Shown: positions 27,842-36,677 of the stretch, piece after piece
Layout of the letters: each line of letters begins with the position of its first letter
Numbering within the stretch: position 1 is the stretch's first letter
DNA from: Candidatus Acetothermia bacterium
GTDB lineage: Bacteria > Bipolaricaulota > Bipolaricaulia > RBG-16-55-9 > JANLFV01
DNA: 64,000 bases
Assembly (NCBI GenBank): GCA_024653345.1
Contig: JANLFV010000001.1
Location: 271,342-335,341 of the forward strand
Reading direction: 5' to 3'
Notes under the pieces: model-generated
The model's database searches: none
The model's input: only the letters and a program-made list of their open reading frames with translations
What the model was told of the DNA's origin: nothing
Made by a program: the position numbers and the translations under genes

Positions 27842-29184
27842 AGGTCGAAGTAGAGCAGGAATTCGTAAGGATGGGGCCGCTGCTGGACCGAGGCGGCCTC
27901 CGCGCGCTTGCTCCGGATCCAGTGGGCGATCTGCTCCTCGCTGAAGACGCCTCCGAGGTGGAGGTAGGCCTGATCGGCCTCGAGGGCCTCGAGCGCCTCC
28001 TCCAACGAGCGGGGGAGCGGGGCGGCGGAAAAATCCTCTCGCAATGGATCGAGCCCCTCACGGACCCCATCGAGGCCAGCGAGGAGGATCGCCGCGAGCG
28101 CGAGGTAGGGGTTAGCGGTCGCGTCCATCGTCCGGAGCTCGATCCGCCTCTCCGCCTGGTTTCTGACATAGCCGGGGATGCGGACCGCGCCGCTCCGGTC
28201 GGCCACGGCAAAGCGGGGCTCGATCGGGGCCTCGAACCCGGGGACGAACCGGCGATAGGAGTTCGTGCTCGGATTGGTGAAGGCCATCAGGCTCGCACCG
28301 TGCCTCAGCAGGCCCGCGATGTAGCCGAGAGCCAGCTTGCTCAGGCCGGCGTGGCCCTCAGGATCGGCGAAGCAGTTCGCGCCATCCCGAACGAGGCGTT
28401 GGTGGAGGTGGAGACCGCTCCCCGCCTCGCCGTGGAGCGGCTTGGGCATGAAGGTCGCCTTCAGGCCGTGCCGGAGAGCGACCCGACGGACGGCGTCCTT
28501 GACGAGCATGATCGCGTCCGCGGCCTCCACGAGGCCCATGAAGTTCAGCTCGATCTCGGCCTGGCCTGCGCTCCCGACCTCGTGGTGGTGATACTTCACG
28601 GAGAGCCGCTGGGCCTCAAGGTGGGCGGAGATCTCGTTCCGCAGCTCCAGGAGGCCGTCGCGGGGCGGCATGGCGTGATAGGCCGATGTGCCGTCCTCCC
28701 CGCCCTCGGTGCAGGGCTCGAGGCATAGCTCGATCCTCCGCCCGGAGCATGCGACCCGGCTCTCCTTGAAGAGGTAGAACTCGAACTCCGGCGCGACTCG
28801 CAGCTCATCGGCCAAGCCCGTTCCCCGGAGGTAGCTTCCGGCCCGCTTGGCTGTCCCCCGCGGGTCGAAGCGGAGGGGCTCGCGGCCCGCGTCGGCCTCA
28901 TACAAATCGCAGATCAGGCTGAGCATCGGCTCCCCCGCGAGGGGGTCGATCCGGGCCGTCCCCAGGTCGGGGATGAGGACCATGTCGCTCTGCTCGACCC
29001 CGGCAAAGCCGTAGTTCGAGCCGTCGAAGCCCACCCCTCGCTCGACCGCCTCCTCAGTGAACTGCGCCGCCGGTATGGTCACATGCCGCCAGCGGCCGAG
29101 AAGGTCGCAGGCCCGCAGGTCGACGAACCTCACCGACTCGCGCTCGAGCAGCTCTTTGACTTTGCCGAAATGGTCCAAGCTCAC
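27838..29184 (-). CDS. glnA: Glutamine synthetase, type I
   Basis: 448 residues. Order of motifs: FDGSNYGF, APEFEFYLF (metal Glu), HHHEVGSAGQAEIEL, TFMPKPLHGEAGSGLHLHQ, NPSTNSYRRFVPGFEAP and a C-terminal HPYEFLLYFDL. It condenses ammonia and glutamate with ATP. The length and the absence of the NLYDLP-type adenylylation tyrosine point to the GSI-alpha form, controlled by feedback rather than adenylylation. The start is GTG 29184 with GAGG just upstream, behind promoter TTGCGG, 17 bp, TATAAT (29243-29215). Confidence 0.95.
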   Translation of the reverse strand: MSLDHFGKVKELLERESVRFVDLRACDLLGRWRHVTIPAAQFTEEAVERGVGFDGSNYGFAGVEQSDMVLIPDLGTARIDPLAGEPMLSLICDLYEADAGREPLRFDPRGTAKRAGSYLRGTGLADELRVAPEFEFYLFKESRVACSGRRIELCLEPCTEGGEDGTSAYHAMPPRDGLLELRNEISAHLEAQRLSVKYHHHEVGSAGQAEIELNFMGLVEAADAIMLVKDAVRRVALRHGLKATFMPKPLHGEAGSGLHLHQRLVRDGANCFADPEGHAGLSKLALGYIAGLLRHGASLMAFTNPSTNSYRRFVPGFEAPIEPRFAVADRSGAVRIPGYVRNQAERRIELRTMDATANPYLALAAILLAGLDGVREGLDPLREDFSAAPLPRSLEEALEALEADQAYLHLGGVFSEEQIAHWIRSKRAEAASVQQRPHPYEFLLYFDL

Positions 29185-29214
29185 CTCGCTTGCCTAGTCT
29201 AGTAAAGGAAGGGA

Positions 29215-29243
29215 ATTATAGCATCGCCAATCGGGGGCCGCAA
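29215..29243 (-). promoter_or_regulatory. glnA promoter
   Basis: Minus strand TTGCGG (29243-29238), 17 bp, TATAAT (29220-29215). The leader is about 24 nt. No obvious glutamine-riboswitch or GlnR-type inverted repeat was seen. Confidence 0.55.
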
Positions 29244-29248
29244 AGGGG

Positions 29249-29277
29249 TTGGCGAGCCGCGGCCTGCTGATTAGAAT
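29249..29277 (+). promoter_or_regulatory. pyrD promoter
   Basis: TTGGCG (29249-29254), 17 bp, TAGAAT (29272-29277); ATG 8 nt later. Leader of about 2 nt predicted. Confidence 0.6.
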
Positions 29278-29285
29278 CGGGCGGG

Positions 29286-30380
29286 ATGGCCCGGCTGCTG
29301 GTCCGACCGCTCCACTGGCTCGAGCCCGAGCGGGCCCACCGGCTCGCCCTCTCTTCTTTGGAATGGCTCGGACGCCACCCGCGGCTCCAGCGGGCTGTCC
29401 ATGGCCTCTTCAGCTATGAAGACCCCCGCCTGGAGCAGGAGCTCTTCGGGCTGCACTTTAAGAACCCGGTCGGCCTGGCCGCGGGGTTCGACAAGGACGG
29501 CCGGGCGATCCAGGGGCTCGCGGCCCTCGGGTTCGGCTTCCTCGAGCTGGGGTCGGTGAGCGCCCGCCCGTCGCCGGGGAATCCCCGGCCGCGGGTCTTC
29601 CGCCTGCCAAAGGATAGGGCGATCATCAACCGGATGGGGCTCCCGAGCGCGGGGGCCGACCGGGTGGTCGAACAGCTAGCTCGGCTCTGGGCCCACCCGG
29701 TCCCCATCGGGCTCAACCTCAGCTTCACCAGCCAGCTCCGCCTCGGGCGGGCGGAGATCATCGAGGACTACCTGGAGAGCTTCCGGAAGCTCTATCCTTA
29801 TGCTGATTACTTTGCCATCAACCTGAGCTGCCCCAACCTCCCCGAGGCTGAGTTCAAGCCCACCTCGCCCGAAGACCTCGAGCCACTCCTCGCGACAGTT
29901 GCCCAAGAGCGAGCCCGACTCGGCGGTGGAAAGCCCGTCCTGATCAAGGTCTCGCCCGACTGGACCGAGGCCGAGCTGGACCGAGTCCTGGAAGTCGCAG
30001 GAGGCTATATCGACGGCATTATCGCCGTGAATACGACGACTTCCCGCGCGGGCCTTTCGACCCGCGAGCCGGAGCTCGTCTCGCAAGCGGGGGGCCTGAG
30101 CGGCCGCCCCCTGCGGGAGAGGGCGACCGAGGTGATCGCCCGCATCTACCGCAAGACTGAGGGGAAGCTCCCGATCATCGGCGTCGGGGGGATCTTCACC
30201 GCCGCTGATGCCTGGGAGAAGATCCGGGCCGGCGCGAGCCTGGTCCAGATGTACACCGGCCTGATCTATGAAGGCCCGGGGATCGTGCGGGAGATCAATC
30301 GCGGGCTGGCCAGGCTGCTCGAGGAACATGGCTGCCGGAGCATCGCCGAGGCGGTGGGGTTGCAGGCTGAGCCTCGCTAG
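29286..30380 (+). CDS. pyrD: Dihydroorotate dehydrogenase (quinone), class 2
   Basis: 364 residues. The N-terminal extension (RPLHWLEPERAHRLALSSLEW) is the membrane-association helix pair found only in class 2 enzymes, which pass electrons to quinone. FMN-site motifs include KNPVGLAAGFDKDG, NRMGLPSAGAD, the catalytic Ser in NLSCPN, and GVGGIFTAADAWEKI near the end. It catalyses the fourth step of UMP synthesis. Presence of a class 2 enzyme implies a respiratory quinone in this organism. The other pyr genes are not nearby except pyrG at 9 kb. Confidence 0.95.
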   Translation: MARLLVRPLHWLEPERAHRLALSSLEWLGRHPRLQRAVHGLFSYEDPRLEQELFGLHFKNPVGLAAGFDKDGRAIQGLAALGFGFLELGSVSARPSPGNPRPRVFRLPKDRAIINRMGLPSAGADRVVEQLARLWAHPVPIGLNLSFTSQLRLGRAEIIEDYLESFRKLYPYADYFAINLSCPNLPEAEFKPTSPEDLEPLLATVAQERARLGGGKPVLIKVSPDWTEAELDRVLEVAGGYIDGIIAVNTTTSRAGLSTREPELVSQAGGLSGRPLRERATEVIARIYRKTEGKLPIIGVGGIFTAADAWEKIRAGASLVQMYTGLIYEGPGIVREINRGLARLLEEHGCRSIAEAVGLQAEPR

Positions 30381-30569
30381 GGACCCGGCACGCCCGGCCC
30401 ACAATGCGAGAATGGCCGTTCTCACCTCGCCTACCCTTATCGCACATGGCTGATGTCCCAGAGCTTGATGATCCTACACCGGGGCCGCGGGGTGAGGGGC
30501 CTTCGATCAGTGCTGCTCCACACTATCTATCCGGAACCTCCGTTGGCGAAGCGGCGGGCGCGCGGGCCA

Positions 30570-30598
30570 TTGACAGGGGGCAGGCCCGTGCGTAAGCT
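30570..30598 (+). promoter_or_regulatory. Promoter of the pRiA4-ORF3-like gene
   Basis: TTGACA (30570-30575), 17 bp, TAAGCT (30593-30598). The -35 is a perfect consensus. GGGGGAG follows before the ATG at 30614. Confidence 0.6.
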
Positions 30599-30613
30599 AG
30601 GGGGAGTTCAGCT

Positions 30614-31108
30614 ATGGCCACTCGAGAGGTTTGTGAGCTCAAGGTTATCCTCAGCGATTGGGACGCCCGGATCAGAGGGAGGCCCTATCGCCTCCTGGCC
30701 GTCCCAGGAGAGCTTACCCTCCACGATCTAGCGGAGCTCATCGTCAGCGCTTTCGATTTCGACCTCGATCATTGCTTCGGGTTTTACGATAACTACAAGA
30801 GCTGGATTCACTCAACCGAGTGCTACGACATCTTCAAGGACATAGAGGAAGAGGAAGGCGTTTGGCTCGAGCCCAGCCGTTGCGGGAGCGTGATTAAGAC
30901 CAAGATCAGCGACATCTTCACCCCGGCCAAGAAGAGGTGGCTCTTCCTCTTCGACTACGGCGACGAGTGGCACTTCATCGTCGATCTCATGGGCGTAACC
31001 CGCCCGGAGAAGGGGGAGAGATATCCCCGGATCCTAGAATCTGTTGGCGAGGCCCCGCCTCAATATGAGTGCTACGACGAAGAGGAAGAGATGGGCGAGG
31101 GGCCTTAG
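30614..31108 (+). CDS. Plasmid pRiA4b ORF3-like protein
   Basis: 164 residues. LKVILSDWDARIRG, the LHDLAELIVSAFDFDLDHCFGFY block and FLFDYGDEWHFIVDLMGV are the hallmarks of the PRiA4_ORF3 (IS1096 TnpR-like) family, in which FxYDFGDxW is conserved. The biochemical role is unknown; family members occur on plasmids and chromosomes. The protein is acidic, with an E/D-rich C-terminus (CYDEEEEMGEG). It is monocistronic behind a strong-looking promoter, and no mobile element is adjacent. Confidence 0.82.
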   Translation: MATREVCELKVILSDWDARIRGRPYRLLAVPGELTLHDLAELIVSAFDFDLDHCFGFYDNYKSWIHSTECYDIFKDIEEEEGVWLEPSRCGSVIKTKISDIFTPAKKRWLFLFDYGDEWHFIVDLMGVTRPEKGERYPRILESVGEAPPQYECYDEEEEMGEGP

Positions 31109-31180
31109 CCGCAGCCTTCTGCGAACCTGAGCTTTAGCAAGCGAAGTCCTGCTCATCAGCTATAAGGAGCGTGATCCTGA

Positions 31181-32488
31181 ATGAAGCGTCTGATCATCAT
31201 GGGCGCGGCCGGGAGAGACTTCCACAACTTCAATGTCTGCTACCGCGACAAGCCCGAGTGGCAGGTGGTCGCTTTCACCGCCACCCAGATCCCGAACATC
31301 GCCGGGAGGAGGTATCCGCCGGAGTTGGCCGGCCGGCTCTACCCTGAGGGGATCCCGATCGAGCCGGAGGAGCGCCTCCCCGAGCTGATCAAGGAGCACA
31401 AGGTCCAGGAGGTCGTCTTCGCCTACAGCGATGTCTCGCATCACTATGTGATGGAGCGGGCCGCGATCGCCCAGGCCGCGGGCGCGGACTTCGTCCTGCT
31501 CGGCCCGGAGTCGACGATGCTGAAGGCCCAAAAGCCCGTGGTGGCGATCACCGCCGTCCGGACCGGTGCGGGGAAGAGCCAGACGACCCGCCGGGTGAGC
31601 GACATCCTAAGGGCATGGGGGAAGAGGCTGGCGATCGTCCGCCACCCCATGCCTTACGGAGACCTAGTAAAGCAGGCGGTCCAGCGGTTCGCGAGCTATG
31701 CTGACCTGGACCGGCATAACTGCACCATCGAGGAGCGCGAGGAGTATGAGCCCCACCTCGACCGGGGGAATGTCGTCTTCGCCGGGGTCGATTACGAGCG
31801 GATCCTGCGGGAGGCCGAACGGGAGGCCGATCTCATCCTCTGGGACGGGGGGAACAACGACTTCCCCTTCTACAAGGCCGATCTTTGGATCACCCTGGCC
31901 GACCCTCACCGCGCGGGCGACGAGCTCACCTACTGGCCGGGGTCGGTCAACATCCGCGCGGCCGATGTGGTGGTGATCAACAAGGTCGATACCGCCTCTG
32001 AAGAGCAGGTCCGCCAGGTCCGGGAGAATGTCCGAAAGGTCAATGCCAAGGCGATGATCATCGAGGCGGCCTCGCCGATCTCCGTCGATAACCCGGCCCT
32101 GGTGAAGGGCAAGCGCGCGCTGGTCATCGAGGACGGCCCGACCCTCACTCACGGGGAGATGAGCTTCGGGGCCGGGCGGATCGCGGCCGAGCGGTGCGGC
32201 GCAGCCGAGCTGATCGATCCCCGGCCCTTCGCCGTCCGCTCGATCGCCGAGACGCTGGCCAGATACCCCCAGGCGGAGAGGCTCCTCCCGGCCGTCGGCT
32301 ACGGCGAGCAGCAGGTCCGAGACCTCGCGGAGACGATCGCGCGGGCCCAGCCCGAGGTGGTGCTCATCGGGACCCCGATCGACCTCCGGCGGCTCATCAA
32401 CTTCGATGTCCCGGCAGTCCGGGCCCGCTATGAGCTGAAAGAGGTCGGCCGCCCGACCCTGGAGGAGATTCTCAAGAAGCTGCTCTAA
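31181..32488 (+). CDS. Cyclic 2,3-diphosphoglycerate synthetase-like GTPase
   Basis: 435 residues. The P-loop is VRTGAGKSQTTR near residues 126-137. The N-terminal part, with NFNVCYRDKPEWQVVAFTATQIPNI and RRYPPELAGRLYPEGIPI, and the later segments INKVDTA and HPMPYGDL, match proteins annotated as cDPG synthetase or unnamed GTPase. The archaeal enzyme makes the thermoprotectant cyclic 2,3-diphosphoglycerate from 2,3-DPG; bacterial homologues are uncharacterised. NKVD resembles a GTPase G4 motif. AAGGAGC precedes the ATG. No 2-phosphoglycerate kinase is adjacent, so the thermoprotectant role is not supported by context. Confidence 0.82.
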   Translation: MKRLIIMGAAGRDFHNFNVCYRDKPEWQVVAFTATQIPNIAGRRYPPELAGRLYPEGIPIEPEERLPELIKEHKVQEVVFAYSDVSHHYVMERAAIAQAAGADFVLLGPESTMLKAQKPVVAITAVRTGAGKSQTTRRVSDILRAWGKRLAIVRHPMPYGDLVKQAVQRFASYADLDRHNCTIEEREEYEPHLDRGNVVFAGVDYERILREAEREADLILWDGGNNDFPFYKADLWITLADPHRAGDELTYWPGSVNIRAADVVVINKVDTASEEQVRQVRENVRKVNAKAMIIEAASPISVDNPALVKGKRALVIEDGPTLTHGEMSFGAGRIAAERCGAAELIDPRPFAVRSIAETLARYPQAERLLPAVGYGEQQVRDLAETIARAQPEVVLIGTPIDLRRLINFDVPAVRARYELKEVGRPTLEEILKKLL

Positions 32489-32566
32489 CCCACGCCCTCC
32501 CGAGGCTGCCCGCCGCGAGCGAGCCCCCTCCCTGACAGAGATCACCTGAGCCTTGAACCGCCTTCC

Positions 32567-32596
32567 TTGAGCGGCCTTAGAGATCGGTCCTAGATT
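32567..32596 (+). promoter_or_regulatory. Promoter of the exported protein at 32.6 kb
   Basis: TTGAGC (32567-32572), 18 bp, TAGATT (32591-32596). GGGAGG lies between it and the ATG. Confidence 0.5.
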
Positions 32597-32625
32597 AGCC
32601 ACGAATCGAAGGGAGGTTAAGGACG

Positions 32626-33264
32626 ATGAAGCTCGTCTTGAGTTCTGTTTTAGCAGCGATGCTCCTCGCCTCTGCAGGGCTGATAGCGATCGCGCAGGAG
32701 GCGGCCCCGCCCACGATCCCTGGGCCGGCGTTCGGTCTGGCTCTCTCCCTACCGCTGATCACCAGCCCGGCGGGCACTCTGACCACGGCGCTCACCTTCA
32801 TCCACCTCTACGCTGAGGCGCCTCTCACGCTCGACATCGCGGCGCGGTTGGGCACGAACTTCTATCTGAGCGCGGCGTTGCTCCGCACGGATCTCACCTC
32901 GGTGGAGGGGGCGCTCCTGCTCTTCCTCAACCGTGGGATGGCCCGGTTCTACCTCGGCGGCGGGCTGGGGACCTTCCCCTACGAGATGGTCACCACGCTC
33001 GGGAATGCCTACGGCCCGGGGATGCTCCTCGCGCTCCACGAGCTCGCGGGCTTCCGGGTCACCACCGGCCCGTTCTCGATCTTCGCCGAGCTGCGCTATC
33101 GAGTGATGCCCAGCTCGCTCTGCTGGCTCGATGCGGACGGTGACGGGAGCTACGAGGGCGTCTGCGACGGGAGCGGCGCGCTCTCGAGCCTCGAGATCTC
33201 GATCGGCGGGATGGTGAACTTCGGCGCGGGCTTCCCCTGCGTCTGCTGCACCTGCCCGGGGTAG
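32626..33264 (+). CDS. Exported protein, possibly an outer-membrane barrel
   Basis: 212 residues with a signal peptide (VLAAMLLASAGLIAIAQEA, cleavage near AIAQ). The mature part shows alternating amphipathic strands (ARFYLGGGLGTFPYEMV; SIFAELRYRVMPSS), a Ca-loop-like DADGDGSYEG and a Cys-rich end PCVCCTCPG. No family recognised. The strand pattern suggests a small beta-barrel, but this is inference. GGGAGG precedes the ATG. Confidence 0.65.
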   Translation: MKLVLSSVLAAMLLASAGLIAIAQEAAPPTIPGPAFGLALSLPLITSPAGTLTTALTFIHLYAEAPLTLDIAARLGTNFYLSAALLRTDLTSVEGALLLFLNRGMARFYLGGGLGTFPYEMVTTLGNAYGPGMLLALHELAGFRVTTGPFSIFAELRYRVMPSSLCWLDADGDGSYEGVCDGSGALSSLEISIGGMVNFGAGFPCVCCTCPG

Positions 33265-33530
33265 GCGGATCAGGATCGCCGTCTCCGCTGGGCCTGGCTG
33301 AGCACGGGGCCTGACTCCTCGGTCTCCGCATGCAGACCAGGAGGAAGATGAGCCGGCACCGTGCAAGGCGACCCGGATAGGCTTGGCCAGCCCCAGGCCC
33401 CGAATATTAAACCAACGCCTCCAGCGTAAAGACTGGGTCGATCCTCTATTACTCCTGCGGCTTGTGCGTGCACCCCTCAGCGCTTGGTTGCCTTCCGCGC
33501 TCTGCGGTTAGCGCCGACGGCGCAATTCCA

Positions 33531-34385
33531 GGGTCTGTCTGCAAACTAGAGCCATAGGAGTATCGCTGCGATCACCCACCTCGCCCGGTAGTTCGCTGCC
33601 CGCTTCTCGTAGCGCGTTGCCAAGCGCAATTCCTTGGATCGATTGACCAGCCGCTCCACCAGGTTCCGCTGACGGCAGATCTCCCGATTGAATGGGCCCT
33701 CGGGCATTCATTCTCCTGGCGGTGGATGGTGATCCTCATCCCGTGTGCCCGAGCATAGCGGCGAATCTCCCCGCTGCTGTAGCCCCTGTCCCCGACCACC
33801 CGCCCCGGCCGCAGCCTGGGTCGACCTCCTCCCCGACGTGCATTGCCCCTTGCTCCATCAACTGCGGGAAGACCGGGGCTTCATGGCACTCTCCCGCGGT
33901 CAACACCAGGGTCATCAGCTTACCTTTCCCTTCCCCTCCGAGGTGCACCTTGGTGCCAAACCCGGCCCGACTCCGTCCCAAGGCTTCCCCCTCCGCGTCC
34001 CCCCTTTGGCCCCCGCAGCATGCTGATGGGCCCAGACGCTCGCGCCATCCACATACTGGATCTCCCAGCCCAGCCGCCCAGCGGCATCCGCTTGCCCCTG
34101 GAGTTCGGCCCAGAGTTGCTCCCAGATGCCGGCCTTCCGCCAGCGGTAGAAGCAGCTGGCCACGGTCTGCCAGGGCCCGTAGCGCTCAGGGAGGTCACGC
34201 CAGGGGGCGCCGGTGCGCAACAGCCAGAGGATCCCGTGAGGATCGTGCGGTGATCGCGCGCCGGTCGCCCCGTCCTCGGCTTCTGCGGGGGGAGTAGCCG
34301 CTGAAGCCTCTCCCACTGCCTATCCCTCAGGTCTCCTCTACCCGTGCCCCAAGTCTACCACAAGCCAGAGTTTCCAGACACGCCC
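33531..34385 (-). mobile_element. Decayed IS5-type insertion sequence
   Basis: About 855 bp flanked by imperfect inverted ends: the left end GGGTCTGTCTGCAAACT and the reverse complement of the right end, GGGCGTGTCTGGAAACT, agree at 14 of 17 positions. The length and the single transposase remnant fit IS5-family elements of the 0.85-0.95 kb class. The target duplication is unclear. It contains one of the window's rare ACGT sites (33836); another (34401) lies just outside. Confidence 0.75.
33550..34350 (-). pseudogene. IS5-family transposase, broken
   Basis: Read in pieces on the minus strand: RDRQWERLQRLLPPQK, LRTGAPWRDLPERYGPWQ, FYRWRKAGIWEQLW, YVDGASVWAHQHAAGAKGG, GRSRAGFGTKVHLGGEG, VVGDRGYSSGEIRRYAR and finally ATRYEKRAANYRARW. 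This is the normal order of an IS5-family transposase, but at least three frame changes separate the pieces. It is non-functional. Confidence 0.85.
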
Positions 34386-34705
34386 TAGTCTTGTCGGCGG
34401 ACGTGCTGGCAGGACTGACCCGCTGGGGCAAGCAGTTGCTGGGAGGTAAGCCGCGCCCAGGAGAGGTGCGGCAGCAGTGGGGATGGAGCTTGATCTCGCT
34501 GGCTGAGGGGGTGAGAAGCTGGCTTGCCCAGCTGGGGCAGTTGATCCTGTGGGGCTTGCAGTTTCTCTCCCCCCCATCTCCGTCCCCCCTGCTGAGAGGG
34601 GAGGCTATCTTGACTCTGGGAAAGGCTTGGGAAGAAATCGGGGCAACCTGCTTTCAATCCCCCGGTTGTGGAAGGTAAGTCGCCCACATGCTTTCTAGCC
34701 AGGGC
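34386..34705. other. Gene-free stretch after the IS5 remnant
   Basis: About 320 bp with no convincing gene. Overlapping frames on both strands (34391-34678 plus; 34385-34786 minus) have low-complexity, Pro/Ser-rich translations without family resemblance. A promoter or terminator could not be identified. Confidence 0.4.
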
Positions 34706-34710
34706 CTTCC

Positions 34711-35706
34711 CTAGCGCGGCCTTAGTGGAAGGCGGTTTTCCTTCATGAAGGCCATGACCTCGTCTGCCCGACAGAAGGCAAGGCAAGTGACGGTGTCCGC
34801 GCCGCCGTAGTAGATGGCTACTCGACCCGTGGCAGCATCAGCCAGAGCCGCACAGGGAAAGACCACATTCGGAACATCGCCGACTTGCTCGTAAGTCTCC
34901 TTGGGGTGCAAGAGATAGGGCGCGGTGCGGAAGAGCACCTTCCAGGGCTGTTCCAGGTCCAGCAACGCCGCCCCCATCGAGTAGACGAACCCGTTGCACG
35001 AGGTCAGCACCCCATGGTAGAAGAGGAGCCAGCCCTCGGTCGTCTCGATCGGGACCGGACCAGCGCCGATCTTCGTGTTCTGCCAGCCATAGGCAGGCTC
35101 CATGACCAAGCGATGCTTACCCCAGTGGATCATGTCCGGGCTCTCGGAGTAGTAGATGTCCCCGAAGGGTGTGTGGCCGCGATCGCTGGGGCGGCTGAGC
35201 ATGGCAAAATTCCCGTTAATCCTGCGGGGGAAGAGGACACCGTTACGGTTGTAGGGCAGGAAGGCGTTCTCCAGTTGATAGAAGGACTGGAAATCGTAGG
35301 TGTAAGCCACACCAATGGTCGGCCAGCCCCCGAACCCGTTGCACCAGGTGATATAATAGCGATCCTCGATCCAGCAGACCCGCGGGTCATAGCCGTATTC
35401 CCACTCTAGCGGGCTGATGCCCTCAGCCGGTTGGAATCGGATGCGCTCGTTCTCGATCTCCCACTTGAGGCCGTCCTGACTCCGCCCGACATGGAGCTGC
35501 ATCGCCCGTCGCTTGTCATCACAGCGAAAGACCCCGCGAAATTCGCCTCGGTAGGGCACGACCGCCGAGTTGAAGATGCTGTTCGACGACGGTATCAGGT
35601 CTCGCGGGATGATCGGGTTCTTCGAGTAACGCCAGACCACATCCTGGCAGCTGTGAGGGCGCTCTTCCCAGGGGATATTGGGCAACTCAGGACCGATGAT
35701 CTTCAT
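34711..35706 (-). CDS. Glycoside hydrolase family 130 phosphorylase
   Basis: About 331 residues from ATG 35706 (GAGGAGG upstream; GTG 35715 overlaps it). GH130 five-bladed propeller motifs are visible: [39 protein letters not shown] with the catalytic Asp in YDPRV, and [23 protein letters not shown]130 enzymes phosphorolyse beta-1,4- or beta-1,2-mannosides, yielding mannose 1-phosphate. No signal peptide, so it acts in the cytoplasm on imported oligosaccharides. It is the last gene of the mannan locus, 24 bp after the DppF-like ATPase. Confidence 0.92.
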   Translation of the reverse strand: MKIIGPELPNIPWEERPHSCQDVVWRYSKNPIIPRDLIPSSNSIFNSAVVPYRGEFRGVFRCDDKRRAMQLHVGRSQDGLKWEIENERIRFQPAEGISPLEWEYGYDPRVCWIEDRYYITWCNGFGGWPTIGVAYTYDFQSFYQLENAFLPYNRNGVLFPRRINGNFAMLSRPSDRGHTPFGDIYYSESPDMIHWGKHRLVMEPAYGWQNTKIGAGPVPIETTEGWLLFYHGVLTSCNGFVYSMGAALLDLEQPWKVLFRTAPYLLHPKETYEQVGDVPNVVFPCAALADAATGRVAIYYGGADTVTCLAFCRADEVMAFMKENRLPLRPR

Positions 35707-35729
35707 GCCCGCCACCTCCTCTCATCAGG

Positions 35730-36677
35730 TCATTGCCCCGTCACCTGGCTGCAGGCCACGAGATGACCGCTCTCCGCCTCCACGAGCGCGGGCCTCCGAC
35801 TGTCGCAGCAACCGGCCTGGTCAGTGATCGGGCACCTGTCGTAGTAGACACAGCCGCCGGGAAGCCCCGCGGCCCTTACCCTAAGGCCGGCCTCCACTTC
35901 CTCCCATTTCTTATCGAGCCGCGGCACAGAGGCCATGAGTAACCTCGTGTATGGGTGGAGTGGGTTCGAGTATATCTTCTCCGTGGAGCCCATCTCCACG
36001 ACACAGCCGCGGTAGAGGATCACCGCCCTCTCGCTGATATAGTAACCCAGGGAGAGATCGTGCGTGATGAAGAGGATGGACAGGCCGCGCGGCTTGAGAT
36101 CAGCGAGCAGATTGAGGACATCCATCCTGGTGGAGGCATCGAGCATGCTGATGATCTCGTCGGCCACGAGGAGCTTAATGTCCAGAAGCAACGCGCGCGC
36201 GATCAGGAATCGCTGAAGTTGGCCCCCACTGAGCTGGTGGGGGAACTTGTTCAGGACATCCGGGGGGTTCAGCCCGACGGCCCGCAATGCCCCCTCCACC
36301 TTCGCGCTCCACTGCGCTCCCGTAAGCCCGGGGAAGAATTCATGCCTCACAATCCCAAAGATCCGATCGGCCTTGAAGATCGGGTTGTAGGAGCAGAACG
36401 GATCCTGGAAGACCCCCTGCACATCGCAACAATACTTCTTGAGCGCGGCCCCCTTGAGCGTGGAGATGTCGACCCCGTTGAATCTGATCATCCCCGAGGT
36501 TATCGGCGTGAGGCGCAAGATCATCTTCCCGATCGTGGTCTTGCCGCTCCCGCTCTCCCCGATCAGGGAGACAACCTCACCATCCTCGATATCGAAGCTC
36601 ACATTGCTTACGGCGTGGAGCTCCTTCCCCCCGAAGGTTCCGACCCTGTAGACCTTCGATATCCCTTCAAGCTCGAG
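35730..36677 (-). CDS. Oligopeptide/oligosaccharide ABC transporter ATPase (DppF/OppF-like)
   Basis: About 315 residues from ATG 36677, which overlaps the previous gene's stop by 11 bp and gives the expected MLELEGISKVYRVG start; the longer frame to 36710 is unlikely. Walker A GESGSGKTT, signature LSGGQLQRFLIARAL, Walker B LLVADEII, and the C-terminal oligopeptide-family Cys-rich segment GCVYYDRCPITDQAGC. It pairs with the DppD-like subunit to power uptake by the neighbouring permeases. In this locus the cargo is probably a beta-manno- or gluco-oligosaccharide. Confidence 0.93.
   Translation of the reverse strand, partial: LELEGISKVYRVGTFGGKELHAVSNVSFDIEDGEVVSLIGESGSGKTTIGKMILRLTPITSGMIRFNGVDISTLKGAALKKYCCDVQGVFQDPFCSYNPIFKADRIFGIVRHEFFPGLTGAQWSAKVEGALRAVGLNPPDVLNKFPHQLSGGQLQRFLIARALLLDIKLLVADEIISMLDASTRMDVLNLLADLKPRGLSILFITHDLSLGYYISERAVILYRGCVVEMGSTEKIYSNPLHPYTRLLMASVPRLDKKWEEVEAGLRVRAAGLPGGCVYYDRCPITDQAGCCDSRRPALVEAESGHLVACSQVTGQ

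Noticed and set aside
27838-29184. Glutamine synthetase as an unusual variant
   Set aside because: All substrate and metal motifs match ordinary GSI enzymes, so it is not reported as a finding.
34385-34786. Frames on both strands downstream of the IS5 remnant
   Set aside because: Low-complexity translations, no start signals, and overlap with the GH130 end.
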